6,998 bases of DNA from Oscillospiraceae bacterium (GTDB taxonomy: Bacteria; Bacillota; Clostridia; Oscillospirales; Ruminococcaceae), in NCBI GenBank assembly GCA_900768675.1, contig CAAGDT010000057.1, positions 1 to 6,998 on the forward strand, written 5' to 3'. The notes beneath the pieces were generated by a model that saw only the letters and a list, made by a program, of their open reading frames with translations, did no database searches and was not told the origin of the DNA. Positions 1 to 5,442 of this stretch are shown here, in pieces; position 1 is the stretch's first letter; each line of letters begins with the position of its first letter. The position numbers were made by a program, and so were the translations under genes.

Positions 1-1151
1 ATATTGCCCATTTTCCAGTCATCAATACCAACAAACTGGTGACAGGGGTAAATATCGCCATCGGGAGTAACCGCAACATACTCGTTTCCGCAGCCGCAGC
101 CACGAAGCCGCTTGATTGCGCAGGGTCCCTGCTGCAAATCAATCATATAGTGGAAGAAGTTGAAGGGCTTCCTGCCTGTTTTCTCAACGCTTTCCGCCAT
201 AATATCGTAAAGGCGGTCGTAGCCCGCAAAAATTTCGGGCAAATCCTTTTCTGTAATAGCGTAGCCTTCTGTTTCGGGTGCAGTAACAGGCTCAACGGAA
301 AGCTGGTCGAAGCCGAGAGAGGCTATGTGCAGAACGTCCTCCACAAAGTCAAGGTTGTACTTTGTGAATGTGCCACGGACGTAGTAATCTGTTCTGCCGG
401 GCTTTGTCCTGCCCGCAACAAGCTTCTTGAACTTAGGTACGATTATATCGTAGCAGCCCTTGTTGTTGGGAGTTATTCTGATATTGTCGTTTACTTCCTT
501 CCGACCGTCAAGGGAAAGAACGCAGTTGGACATTTCGTTATTGATATACTGGATTTTCTCGTCGTCCAGCAGCAGACCGTTGGTGGTTATTGTAAAGCGG
601 AAGTTCTTTCCGTGCTGCTTTTCAACGCTTCTTGCGTAGTCAACGGTAGCCTTTACCGTTTCCCAAGCCATAAGCGGCTCGCCGCCGAAGAAGTCAAGCT
701 CAAGGTTCTGCCGTCCTGCGGACTTTTCGATAAGGAAATCTATTGCCTTTCTGCCTGTTTCCGGGGTCATAATCTTCCTGCCCGTACCAAAATCGCCCGT
801 TTCGGCGAAGCAGTACTTGCAGCGCAGGTTGCAGTCGTGGGAAACGTGCAGGCACATAGCCTTTATCGGCGCCTTTACCGACATTTCAGCATATTTTCTG
901 TACTCGTCTGCGCTGAAAAGCACCTGCTCCTTATAAAGCTCGTAAATTTCAGCGTAACATTCCTTAAGCTCCTCCTCGGAGTAGGCGGAAAGCTTTTCCT
1001 TTATATCTGCGGGCATTTCCTCCGATAGTGGAGGGGTAAGCAGCCCTGTCATATCGTAGACTATCTTATCAACGGAGTACACTCCGCCGCTGTTTATGTC
1101 AAGAATTATATAGTCCTTGCCCTGCTTGAATCTATGTATCAAAGAACCCAT
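1..1151 (-). CDS. SCIFF peptide maturase, radical SAM/SPASM thioether-forming enzyme (C-terminus cut by window edge)
   Basis: This is the modifying enzyme of the SCIFF system (CteB-type, TIGR03974-like). It should use S-adenosylmethionine and iron-sulfur clusters in the cytoplasm to form a thioether between a Cys and a Thr of the precursor peptide encoded just upstream. The reading frame stays open for 383 residues from 1151 to the window edge; the family is about 450 residues long, so roughly 70 are missing. Residues 1-80 (starting MGSLIHRFKQG, with ILDINSGGVYSVD) match the PqqD-like leader-binding region of the family. The radical SAM cluster motif CNLRCKYC gives C107, C111 and C114, followed by the GGEP motif at 156-159. 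The start of the SPASM domain is seen as C344, C352, C354 and C370 (in GPCAIK, GCGCG and YPCHQF). The start is supported by AAGGAA at 1161-1166, 9 nt upstream. Family assignment is firm; the exact cross-link made here is inferred. Confidence 0.95.
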   Translation of the reverse strand, partial: MGSLIHRFKQGKDYIILDINSGGVYSVDKIVYDMTGLLTPPLSEEMPADIKEKLSAYSEEELKECYAEIYELYKEQVLFSADEYRKYAEMSVKAPIKAMCLHVSHDCNLRCKYCFAETGDFGTGRKIMTPETGRKAIDFLIEKSAGRQNLELDFFGGEPLMAWETVKATVDYARSVEKQHGKNFRFTITTNGLLLDDEKIQYINNEMSNCVLSLDGRKEVNDNIRITPNNKGCYDIIVPKFKKLVAGRTKPGRTDYYVRGTFTKYNLDFVEDVLHIASLGFDQLSVEPVTAPETEGYAITEKDLPEIFAGYDRLYDIMAESVEKTGRKPFNFFHYMIDLQQGPCAIKRLRGCGCGNEYVAVTPDGDIYPCHQFVGIDDWKMGN

Positions 1152-1160
1152 TGTTCACCG

Positions 1161-1166
1161 TTCCTT
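1161..1166 (-). promoter_or_regulatory. Ribosome binding site of the SCIFF maturase
   Basis: The minus strand reads AAGGAA 9 nt before the ATG at 1151. It fixes the start of the maturase and is weaker than the GGAGGT site of the precursor gene, which fits less enzyme than peptide being made. Confidence 0.7.
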
Positions 1167-1180
1167 TTCTTCTTTGCTTT

Positions 1181-1220
1181 TCAAAAATACAGGGCAGTCA
1201 AGCCGTAAGGTATAACCCTG
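1181..1220 (-). promoter_or_regulatory. Possible weak stem-loop with U-tract between SCIFF and maturase genes
   Basis: In the spacer transcript, CAGGG (1220-1216) can pair with CCCUG (1194-1190), and UAUUUUUG follows directly. This resembles a leaky terminator that could give more precursor than maturase transcript. The stem is only 5-6 bp with a loop of about 20 nt, so it may be meaningless. A short GCGG-CAAA-CCGC hairpin lies just upstream of it. Confidence 0.3.
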
Positions 1221-1264
1221 CGGTTTGCCGCCCGTTTCTGCGTCAAAAATAGAAGCCTTCCGGA

Positions 1265-1408
1265 TTACTTGTTAGCTTCGCACTGCTGGTTAGCGATTGT
1301 GCAGGAAGTCTTGCAAGCAGACTGGCAGGAAGTCTGGCACTTGCCGCAGCCGCCCTTTACAGCGGATTCCTTTAAATTAGCCTTGTTTATTGTCTTGATG
1401 TGCTTCAT
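1265..1408 (-). CDS. SCIFF precursor peptide (six cysteines in forty-five residues)
   Basis: This small gene encodes a 47-residue RiPP precursor of the SCIFF family (CteA-type). It begins MKHIKTINKANLKESAV, an N-terminal leader-like stretch, and then carries a Cys-rich core with C21, C24, C28, C32, C36 and C43 in the order GGCGKC, QTSCQSACKTSC and QQCEANK. Known family members share this core almost residue for residue. In the characterised Clostridium thermocellum peptide the thioether joins Cys32 to Thr37; here C32 and T37 fall at the same positions, so the same link is a reasonable prediction. The start is set by GGAGGT 7 nt upstream, and TAA at 1267-1265 ends it. The maturase follows 113 bp downstream on the same strand. 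Mature function and fate are unknown for the family. Confidence 0.97.
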   Translation of the reverse strand: MKHIKTINKANLKESAVKGGCGKCQTSCQSACKTSCTIANQQCEANK

Positions 1409-1415
1409 ATAGCAT

Positions 1416-1421
1416 ACCTCC
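1416..1421 (-). promoter_or_regulatory. Ribosome binding site of the SCIFF precursor
   Basis: The minus strand reads GGAGGT 7 nt before the ATG at 1408, a near-perfect site. It decides the start against an out-of-frame ATG at 1415-1413 that touches the site with no spacing. Confidence 0.85.
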
Positions 1422-1441
1422 AAATAAATTTACTAAGATAC

Positions 1442-1470
1442 AGTATAACATATATTTTCGGAAAATGCAA
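1442..1470 (-). promoter_or_regulatory. Sigma-A-type promoter with extended -10 for the SCIFF gene
   Basis: The -35 box TTGCAT (1470-1465) and the -10 box TATACT (1447-1442) are exactly 17 bp apart, with TGT just before the -10 box making it an extended -10. Transcription would start near 1435, giving a leader of about 27 nt before the SCIFF ATG. The gap between recJ and SCIFF shows no good terminator, so some read-through from recJ is also possible. Confidence 0.8.
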
Positions 1471-1490
1471 TACCTGCAATAAAAAATAGA

Positions 1491-3503
1491 TTAGCTTTTG
1501 TTCAGCTCTGCAAGAATTTTCGATTTTGAAAGGTCCGCCTTTGCCGCAGCAGGAATTAGTCTTACGAAATCCCTTGATAAATCCGTTTCCGCAAGCCCGA
1601 ATTCGCATAAAACGTCAACTATTATCCTGAATTTGCAGCAGTTAAGCCCTGACTTATGGGCAAGCAGCTCGGCTTTTGACAGGATTGTTGTGGTTTTAAG
1701 TATATCGTAGCCCTGCTTCATATCCTTGTTGTCCGGCGCCATACGGCAAAGCAGGGATTTGTCAACCCTGCCGCAGCGGTAGTCCTCGTAGGCGGTTTTT
1801 GCTGCAAAGAAGCGCTCCTGCTTAAAGCCTGCGGGACGTATATCAAGTACACGCACGCTTATTTTCCTGCTTCCGCCGTAGTCGTTTATTTCGAGGGAAG
1901 CGAGAATATCCGTCATTTCACCCTCGTTAAAGGGAAATGCGTCGTAGGTTGAGCCAAAGTAAACCGCACGGTATTCGCTGCCGCCGAAGTCGAAGCCGAA
2001 GGAGATATATTTTCCCTCCTTAAGCTTTTTCTTTGACTTTATAAGGCAGTTCTGCAGCAGAAATGCAGGCTGCCTGTTTCCCTCGCCGAAGGGCTCAAGC
2101 CTTTCGATAAGCTCAACGTTTTTGACAGTAAGCTCAGCGGGAGTAACAACCGCGTCTGAATAAAGAGTTTCGGAAACGGACTGCTTGATATTCTTGTCGC
2201 AGTAGTCGTAAGCCGCTTCTGTAAATTCAGCAAGCCTGTCGGGGGAAAGGGTAAGTCCCGCCGCCTTTTTATGCCCGCCGAAGCGCACAAGCTTATCCGA
2301 GCAGGCGCAGAGTAGGTCGTAAAGGGAAAGTCCCTCTGCGCTTCTTGCGCTTCCACGACATTCCCCGTTTTCGTTGGAGATAACGATATTCGGCTTTCCG
2401 TACTTGTGAAGCAGCTTGGTGCTTGTAAGTCCGATAATGCCGTGCTGCCAGCCCTCGCCGGATACTATAAGTATTCTTTTGTTGAGCAGGTCGGGATTGC
2501 TTCTTATTTTTTCGTCTGCGGCGGCTACAATTTCGTTTTCAATCCGCTGCCGCTCCGCATTAATTTCCGAAAGCTCCCTTGCCTTTGCGGCGGCAGAGTT
2601 CATATCGGGGCAGAGCAAAAGCTCCATAGCGATTTTCGGGGATTTGCAGCGGCCTGCCGCATTAATTCTGGGGCAGATAGAAAATGCAATAAAGGTAGAG
2701 GTTATTTCATCATCTTCCGCAGCTCCGCTTTGCCGCAGAAGCTGCAAAAGACCGTAATTCTCCGTGCGGTTCATATATTCCAGACCCTTGCGGACAATTA
2801 TCCTGTTTTCCCCTTCAAGGGAAACTATATCGCCGATTGTGCCTACTGCCGCAATATCAGCGTACTGCATAAGAATACTCTCGCTGTCCCCTTCAAGCGC
2901 CATTATAAGCTTAAGTGCAACTCCACAGCCAGCAAGCAGCTTGAAATCCGAGGTGTCCTCCGGGCGGTGAAGGTCGATAACCGCCTCCGCTTCGGGGAGA
3001 ATTTCGGGAACCTGATGGTGGTCGGTTATAACCAGCCCCATTCCAAGCTCGTATATCCGCTTTGCCTCGTTTACGGCGGAAATTCCGTTGTCAACGGTTA
3101 TTATGAGGGAAACTCCCTGTTCGTGAAGCTTTTCTATTGCAGGAATATTAAGCCCATAGCCCTCGCTTCTTTCGGGTATGTACCAGCAGACCTCTGCGCC
3201 GAGAGCCTCAAGGTAGCTGAAAAGCATATAGGTTGCGGTTATTCCGTCGCAGTCGTAGTCGCCGTAGACTGCAATCTTTTCCCCGTCCTCAACTGCCGCC
3301 GAAATAACGTTAACCGCCTTGTCCATATCAAGTATATCAAAGGGGTCACAAAGCTCCTCGCTGTTAAAGAAGGCGTCCGCCTCCTCACGGGAGGCTATGC
3401 CCCTTGAAGCAAGGATTTTACAGATAAAGGGGTTAAGCCCTGTGCTGCTTATAAGGCTTTTTGTAATCTGCTCGTCGGGATTGTTTATCTGCCAGTTTTT
3501 CAT
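1491..3503 (-). CDS. recJ: Single-stranded-DNA-specific exonuclease RecJ
   Basis: RecJ is a 5'-to-3' exonuclease on single-stranded DNA that acts in recombinational and mismatch repair, using Mn or Mg ions held by DHH-family motifs. The 670-residue protein starts MKNWQINNPDEQ. DHH domain motifs are present in order: YGDYDCDG (80-87), TVDNG (136-140), DHH (161-163), ADIAAVGTIGD (around 215-225) and PRINAAGR (278-285). The DHHA1 part carries SGEGWQHGIIG (about 348-358), GSARS and RFGGHKKAAG (407-416). An OB-fold-like region follows (about 450-560, with EPFGEGN). The last 100 or so residues form an extra C-terminal region of the kind seen in Clostridia. The frame stays open upstream to 3623, but the chosen start has GGAAG 9 nt upstream, and a promoter lies inside the longer version. 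All catalytic motifs look intact. Confidence 0.96.
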   Translation of the reverse strand: MKNWQINNPDEQITKSLISSTGLNPFICKILASRGIASREEADAFFNSEELCDPFDILDMDKAVNVISAAVEDGEKIAVYGDYDCDGITATYMLFSYLEALGAEVCWYIPERSEGYGLNIPAIEKLHEQGVSLIITVDNGISAVNEAKRIYELGMGLVITDHHQVPEILPEAEAVIDLHRPEDTSDFKLLAGCGVALKLIMALEGDSESILMQYADIAAVGTIGDIVSLEGENRIIVRKGLEYMNRTENYGLLQLLRQSGAAEDDEITSTFIAFSICPRINAAGRCKSPKIAMELLLCPDMNSAAAKARELSEINAERQRIENEIVAAADEKIRSNPDLLNKRILIVSGEGWQHGIIGLTSTKLLHKYGKPNIVISNENGECRGSARSAEGLSLYDLLCACSDKLVRFGGHKKAAGLTLSPDRLAEFTEAAYDYCDKNIKQSVSETLYSDAVVTPAELTVKNVELIERLEPFGEGNRQPAFLLQNCLIKSKKKLKEGKYISFGFDFGGSEYRAVYFGSTYDAFPFNEGEMTDILASLEINDYGGSRKISVRVLDIRPAGFKQERFFAAKTAYEDYRCGRVDKSLLCRMAPDNKDMKQGYDILKTTTILSKAELLAHKSGLNCCKFRIIVDVLCEFGLAETDLSRDFVRLIPAAAKADLSKSKILAELNKS

Positions 3504-3512
3504 TTCATCATT

Positions 3513-3517
3513 CTTCC
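3513..3517 (-). promoter_or_regulatory. Ribosome binding site that decides the recJ start
   Basis: The minus strand reads GGAAG 9 nt upstream of the ATG at 3503. No comparable site precedes the in-frame ATG at 3623, so this supports the 670-residue protein. Confidence 0.65.
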
Positions 3518-3541
3518 GTAATTTTGTAAAATATAATACAT

Positions 3542-3570
3542 AGTATAACACGTTATGGAAGAAAAAACAA
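3542..3570 (-). promoter_or_regulatory. Sigma-A-type promoter with extended -10 for recJ
   Basis: The -35 box TTGTTT (3570-3565) and the -10 box TATACT (3547-3542) are 17 bp apart, with TGT before the -10 box. Transcription would start near 3535, about 31 nt before the recJ ATG. The nine bases TGTTATACT are identical to those of the SCIFF promoter. Confidence 0.75.
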
Positions 3571-3647
3571 GCTTTTAATTTCCTCTTTTTGCAGGCGGAT
3601 TGTATAATTTCCTGATAAATCAAAAGTAAATCCCCTGTTTTTTTCGT

Positions 3648-3666
3648 GAGATATTGACAAAATCTC
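3648..3666. promoter_or_regulatory. Candidate operator: 19-bp dyad over the symporter -35 box
   Basis: GAGATATTGACAAAATCTC is symmetric around the A at 3657, with 8 of 9 base pairs of the two half-sites matching; only 3653/3661 fails. It covers the whole -35 box, where a bound dimeric repressor would block polymerase. The regulator is not in this window and is not identified. Confidence 0.6.
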
Positions 3667-3682
3667 CCTTTTGCTGTATAAT
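3654..3682 (+). promoter_or_regulatory. Consensus sigma-A promoter of the symporter gene
   Basis: TTGACA (3654-3659) and TATAAT (3677-3682) are both perfect consensus hexamers with the ideal 17-bp spacer. Transcription would start near 3689, leaving a leader of about 57 nt. Such a strong promoter overlapping a dyad suggests control by a repressor. Confidence 0.92.
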
Positions 3683-3699
3683 GTACTTTAATACGAAAA

Positions 3700-3729
3700 A
3701 GCCAAAAAGCTTTAAAGCTTTATCAGGCT
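3700..3729 (+). promoter_or_regulatory. Palindromic stem-loop in the symporter leader
   Basis: A perfect 16-bp palindrome, AAAGCTTTAAAGCTTT (3706-3721), lies inside an outer AGCC/GGCT pair (3700-3703 with 3726-3729). As RNA this gives a two-part hairpin ending just before the ribosome binding site AGGAG (3734-3738). It could stabilise the 5' end or bind a dimeric regulator as DNA; the sequence does not tell which. The leader is too short for a known large riboswitch. Confidence 0.45.
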
Positions 3730-3745
3730 GAAAAGGAGTTCAGAA

Positions 3746-5323
3746 ATGGTACTTATATCGGCAATACTTATAGTATACGTCCTTATGGCAATCGGCATAG
3801 GCGTATACTGCAACAGAAAATCAAAAACGGTAAGCGATTTCGTCCTGGGCGGCAGAACGGTTGGCCCCTGGATTACCGCCTTCGCTTACGGCACAAGCTA
3901 CTTCTCAGCAGTTATCTTCGTCGGTTACGCAGGACAGTTCGGCTGGAACTTCGGCGTGGCTTCTACATGGGTAGGACTCGGAAACTGCTTTATCGGCTCC
4001 CTTATGGCGTGGGCTTTAATGGGTCGCCGCACAAGGGTTATGTCAAAGCACCTTGAAAGCGCAACAATGCCCGAATTTTTCGAGAAGCGCTACTTAAGCA
4101 AGAACCTTAAAATCGCAGCGGCGGTTATCGTCTTCCTGTTCCTTATCCCCTATACCGCTTCGGTTTATAACGGCCTTTCCCGCCTTTTCGGTATGGTGTT
4201 CCAGGTTGACTATTCCGTATGCGTAATCGGTATGGCGGTTATTACAGCGGTTTACGTTATTCTCGGCGGCTATAAGGCTACCGCTTATAACGATTTTGTG
4301 CAGGGTCTTATAATGCTCGTGGGAATTGCGGCTGTCGTAATCGCAACCCTTAACAGCAAGGGCGGCTTTTATGAAGCGTTCCGCCAGCTCTCCGAAATCG
4401 AATGTGCTTCCGGTCCTATGGCGGGTATGCAGGGCGCATACTCCAGCTTCTTCGGCCCCGACCCGATAAACCTGCTGGGCGTTGTCATTCTTACCTCCCT
4501 CGGCACATGGGGACTGCCTCAAATGGTAACAAAGTTCTACACAATCAAGGACGAGCGTTCCATTAAGTCCGGAACTGTTGTTTCTACTTTTTTTGCATTC
4601 GTGGTTGCAGGCGGCTGCTACTTCCTTGGCGGCTTCGGTCGTCTTTTTGTAGAGATGGGCGCAGACGGCAAGCCTGTTGAGGGCTACGACTCGGTTATAC
4701 CTGCTATGCTTGAAAACCTGCCTGACCTGCTTATAGGAATAGTAGTGGTACTGGTGCTTTCCGCATCAATGTCCACACTTTCCTCTCTTGTACTTACATC
4801 AAGCTCATCAATCACTCTCGACCTTATCAAGCCCTTTGTGTTCAAGAACAAGCTTGAAGAGAAGAAATCCCTTGTTATAATGAGAGTTTTTATCGGCATA
4901 TTCCTTTTAGTTTCGGTTATTATCGCTCTTAACAAGAACGCTCTTATTACCGACCTTATGGGCTACTCATGGGGCGCTCTTGCGGGTGCATTCTTAGCTC
5001 CGTTCCTGTACGGTCTGTTCTGGAAGGGCGTTACAAAGGCGGCGGTTTATGTAAGCTTCGCTTTCGGCGTTGGCATTTCCGTTCTCCACCTTATCTTAAA
5101 GTCCTGCGGTATGCTTTCCGGCACAATCTTAGGCTTCAACGTTGCTTCTCCTGTAAATTTAGGTGCATTCGCTATGGTGGCTTCTCTTATCATAGTGCCT
5201 CTTGTAAGCCTTATCACGCCTAAGCTTAAAAAGGCTGATGTTGACGGTATTTTCAGCTGCTACGACAAGAAGGTAAGCGTTCACCAGTCGGAGGCAATCA
5301 CTTCAGCGGAAGAAACTGTATAA
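3746..5323 (+). CDS. Sodium:solute symporter family transporter, possibly for phenylacetate or another carboxylate
   Basis: This is an integral membrane Na+-coupled symporter of the SSS family (TC 2.A.21; relatives include PutP, PanF, ActP and the phenylacetate permease PaaL/PhaJ). The 525-residue length is usual, and many hydrophobic stretches run from residue 1 to about 490, consistent with 12-13 membrane helices, followed by a short polar tail. Family landmarks are FVLGGRTVGPW (32-42) after helix 1, AFAYGTSYFSAVIFVGYAGQ (45-64), GGYKATAYNDFVQG (174-187) and SASMSTLSSLVLTSSS (339-354). S343 and T344 match the Ser-Thr pair that helps bind Na+ in PutP. AGGAG lies 7 nt before the ATG. The substrate cannot be read from the sequence; the following paaK gene suggests an aromatic acid, but proline, pantothenate or a short-chain acid remain possible. 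Confidence 0.9.
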   Translation: MVLISAILIVYVLMAIGIGVYCNRKSKTVSDFVLGGRTVGPWITAFAYGTSYFSAVIFVGYAGQFGWNFGVASTWVGLGNCFIGSLMAWALMGRRTRVMSKHLESATMPEFFEKRYLSKNLKIAAAVIVFLFLIPYTASVYNGLSRLFGMVFQVDYSVCVIGMAVITAVYVILGGYKATAYNDFVQGLIMLVGIAAVVIATLNSKGGFYEAFRQLSEIECASGPMAGMQGAYSSFFGPDPINLLGVVILTSLGTWGLPQMVTKFYTIKDERSIKSGTVVSTFFAFVVAGGCYFLGGFGRLFVEMGADGKPVEGYDSVIPAMLENLPDLLIGIVVVLVLSASMSTLSSLVLTSSSSITLDLIKPFVFKNKLEEKKSLVIMRVFIGIFLLVSVIIALNKNALITDLMGYSWGALAGAFLAPFLYGLFWKGVTKAAVYVSFAFGVGISVLHLILKSCGMLSGTILGFNVASPVNLGAFAMVASLIIVPLVSLITPKLKKADVDGIFSCYDKKVSVHQSEAITSAEETV

Positions 5324-5332
5324 AAATCGTAA

Positions 5333-5356
5333 TAAAATGCACAAAATAGCATTTTA
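5333..5356. promoter_or_regulatory. Perfect 8-bp inverted repeat upstream of the paaK promoter
   Basis: TAAAATGC (5333-5340) and GCATTTTA (5349-5356) form a perfect repeat around an 8-bp centre, ending 3 bp before the -35 box of the paaK promoter. It has no U-tract and is A/T-rich, so it would be a poor terminator for the symporter; an operator or activator site is the better guess. Confidence 0.45.
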
Positions 5357-5359
5357 AGG

Positions 5360-5388
5360 TTGAAAAATAAGTAAATATATGCTACAAT
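5360..5388 (+). promoter_or_regulatory. Sigma-A-type promoter with extended -10 for paaK
   Basis: TTGAAA (5360-5365) and TACAAT (5383-5388) are 17 bp apart, and TGC before the -10 box makes it an extended -10. Transcription would start near 5395, about 48 nt before the ATG. As no strong terminator follows the symporter gene, paaK may be transcribed both from here and by read-through. Confidence 0.8.
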
Positions 5389-5389
5389 A

Positions 5390-5412
5390 GGGATAGTCTT
5401 TTTGGCTATCCC
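5390..5412 (+). promoter_or_regulatory. Stem-loop at the expected start of the paaK transcript
   Basis: GGGATAG (5390-5396) and CTATCCC (5406-5412) are perfect complements; a U-G and a C-G pair extend the stem to 9 bp around a TTTTT loop. It begins 2 nt after the -10 box, so it overlaps the start site. ATTTGTACG follows instead of a U-run, so it is not an intrinsic terminator. It could be an operator just downstream of the promoter or, if transcription starts at its first base, a 5' hairpin that protects the mRNA. Confidence 0.55.
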
Positions 5413-5442
5413 ATTTGTACGTTTGAAAGGAATATCGGAATT

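Noticed and set aside
39..1028. A 329-codon open frame on the plus strand
   Set aside because: It lies fully antisense to the SCIFF maturase, whose frame shows unmistakable radical SAM motifs. The antisense translation has no recognisable domain.
1413..1415. An ATG just upstream of the SCIFF start
   Set aside because: It is out of frame with the SCIFF peptide and abuts the ribosome binding site with no spacing.
1405..1608. A 67-codon minus-strand frame overlapping the recJ end and the SCIFF start
   Set aside because: It is out of frame with both well-supported genes and covers the SCIFF promoter.
2406..3407. A 333-codon open frame on the plus strand
   Set aside because: It is antisense to recJ, whose DHH and DHHA1 motifs are intact in the opposite strand; the plus-strand translation resembles no family.
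3603..3608. A TATAAT on the plus strand upstream of the symporter promoter
   Set aside because: There is no acceptable -35 box 16-18 bp upstream, and a perfect promoter lies 74 bp further on.
3504..3623. A 40-residue N-terminal extension of RecJ
   Set aside because: The extension is rich in aromatic and basic residues unlike RecJ, has no good ribosome binding site, and contains the recJ promoter.
3611..3727. A 9-bp inverted repeat (CCTGATAAA / TTTATCAGG) flanking the symporter promoter
   Set aside because: In a 242-bp A/T-rich region a 9-bp match about 100 bp apart can easily arise by chance.
5390..5412. The GGGATAG/CTATCCC stem as a terminator of the symporter gene
   Set aside because: No U-tract follows it, and it lies downstream of the paaK -10 box, so it belongs to the paaK promoter region.
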